12,858 nt of DNA from Oceanihabitans sp. (lineage in GTDB: Bacteria > Bacteroidota > Bacteroidia > Flavobacteriales > Flavobacteriaceae). Both the position numbers and the translations under genes were made by a program. A model generated the notes under the pieces. It was not told where the DNA came from and ran no database searches. It was given only the letters and a program-made list of their open reading frames with translations. Location of the stretch: NCBI GenBank assembly GCA_018067265.1, contig JAGPUY010000473.1, forward strand, positions 1-12,858. The letters are read 5' to 3'. This document shows positions 11,883 to 12,858 of this stretch, one piece after another. Position 1 is the stretch's first letter. Every line of letters begins with the position of its first letter.

Positions 11883-12858
11883 ATGAAAAACCTAAAATTT
11901 CCATCCGCACAAACCATTTTATTCATCATAGCTGGATTAGTTACCCTACTAACTTGGATCGTTCCTGCTGGGAAATACGAAACTTTAGGCTACAATAAAG
12001 ACGATAATACATTTACTAGAGTTGGTATAGATAAATCGGAAATCATTCCCGCAACACAAGACCATTTAGAAACACTAAATATCAAGATTCCGTTAGAAAA
12101 ATTCACCAATGGCGATATTTACAAACCTATAAATATACCTAATACCTACCAAAAACTAGAATCCAAACCGCAAGGTATTTTAGAATTTATAAAATCACCG
12201 GTAAAAGGAATTATAGAAGCTGCAGATATCATTTTCCTCGTTTTAATTATTGGAGGTTTAATCGGAATTATTAATAGTACTGGTGCTTTTGATGCTGGAA
12301 TAAATTGGCTCGCGAATGCGTTTAAAGGTCGCGAATTTATCCTAATCATTTTAGTAACCACCTTAGTGGCAGCTGGAGGAACCACCTTTGGCTTTGCCGA
12401 AGAAACCATTGCCTTCTTCCCTATTCTAATTCCCGTATTTTTAGCAGCAAAATATGATGCTATGGTGGGTATCGCTTGTATCTTCTTAGGAAGTTCTATT
12501 GGTACCATGTGCTCTACCATAAATCCGTTTAGTACTATTATAGCAAGTGATGCCGCTGGAATAGCGTGGACTACAGGACTTGGCGGAAGACTCTTTATGT
12601 TAGTTGCCTGTTTAACTATTGCACTAATATATATTATACGTTATGGTAAACGCGTACAAAAAGATCCTACAAAATCTATTATTTACGACCAACAAGAACA
12701 AATAAAAGCATTATTTACACACACGAATACAAAAAGAGTAGCATTTACAACCCGGTTATGTTTAGCATTAATCGTATTTGCGCTTTGTTTTATTATCATG
12801 ATATACGGCGTGGTAGCACTCGAATGGTGGTTTGTAGAAATGACAGCAACCTTTTTAG
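11883..12858 (+). CDS. YfcC-family membrane transporter (C4-dicarboxylate/amino-acid carrier superfamily), 3' truncated by window
   Basis: The reading frame is open from ATG 11883 to the window edge (325 codons plus one base), and family members are usually about 450-520 residues, so the C-terminal third is missing only because the window ends. It is a polytopic inner-membrane protein of the DcuC/YfcC/ArcD-like group. Hydrophobic segments are seen at about 11-29, 115-135, 151-165, 174-189, 194-218, 236-252 and 290-312. The most conserved block is GGTTFGFAEETIAFFPILIP (165-184), followed by GSSIGTMCSTINPFST (203-218). These re-entrant-loop-like segments are typical of YfcC proteins. Between helices 1 and 2 lies a polar loop of about 80 residues (30-112). 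The substrate is not established; uptake or exchange of an amino acid or dicarboxylate is the family-level guess. The start follows a short AT-rich leader without a clear -7 box. Confidence 0.9.
   Translation, partial: MKNLKFPSAQTILFIIAGLVTLLTWIVPAGKYETLGYNKDDNTFTRVGIDKSEIIPATQDHLETLNIKIPLEKFTNGDIYKPINIPNTYQKLESKPQGILEFIKSPVKGIIEAADIIFLVLIIGGLIGIINSTGAFDAGINWLANAFKGREFILIILVTTLVAAGGTTFGFAEETIAFFPILIPVFLAAKYDAMVGIACIFLGSSIGTMCSTINPFSTIIASDAAGIAWTTGLGGRLFMLVACLTIALIYIIRYGKRVQKDPTKSIIYDQQEQIKALFTHTNTKRVAFTTRLCLALIVFALCFIIMIYGVVALEWWFVEMTATFL

Noticed and set aside
12146..12520. A 124-codon minus-strand ORF near the right edge
   Set aside because: It lies opposite the most conserved part of the YfcC-type transporter, which has a continuous frame from 11883 to the edge; its composition is that of an antisense frame.

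Overview
The window looks like chromosomal DNA from a marine-type member of the Flavobacteriaceae (Bacteroidota). The evidence is the low GC content, A-rich translation starts without clear Shine-Dalgarno sequences, several TAnnTTTG-type -7 promoter boxes, a flavobacterial ExbD, a fused alpha/beta 2-oxoacid dehydrogenase E1, and a Bacteroidota-style lipoprotein signal. I see no insertion sequence, phage gene, CRISPR array, rRNA or tRNA. Most of the window is ordinary core or housekeeping DNA.

Layout. Positions 1-97 hold the end of an upstream unit (a hairpin with a T-rich tail). A minus-strand gene (98-790) encodes a secreted protein with a conserved-looking C-terminal beta-rich domain. Positions 1044-1479 hold the most unusual part of the window: three consecutive, very small plus-strand ORFs (28, 28 and 44 codons) closed by a strong terminator. 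The first two are near-identical paralogues whose differences are mostly synonymous. The third shares the start MRTL, a central (L/V)SG(T/I)(L/V) block and a terminal W-x4-RF. A tetranucleotide microsatellite, (ATCA)7, lies between the first two. A solitary exbD gene follows (1696-2253), preceded by two perfect hairpin/palindrome sequences. It converges through a bidirectional terminator on a minus-strand lipoprotein peptidase of the oligopeptidase B family (2368-4527).

Upstream of the peptidase, on the same strand, is a 666-residue E1 alpha/beta fusion (4675-6675) that appears to start at TTG. A pair of identical 10-bp palindromes lies between these two genes. Divergent from E1 is a plus-strand run of five genes: an isopenicillin N synthase-like Fe(II) dioxygenase (6790-7740), a SUI1/eIF1-type translation factor (7814-8143), a DUF1835 protein (8144-9085), a nucleoside phosphorylase (9075-9944), and a substrate-binding-protein fold without signal peptide (10002-10856). 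The middle three genes abut or overlap and are probably translationally coupled. A heptad-repeat sequence separates the dioxygenase from SUI1.

The right end holds a previously easy-to-miss 59-residue membrane protein with its own promoter (11007-11186). It overlaps the 3' end of the convergent uracil-DNA glycosylase gene (11140-11805). Last is the 5' two-thirds of a YfcC-family transporter gene that runs off the window (11883-12858).

The genes do not form one pathway. The best candidate for an undescribed system is the triple small-protein locus at 1044-1479. Its coding nature is well supported by codon-level conservation, but its function cannot be read from the sequence.
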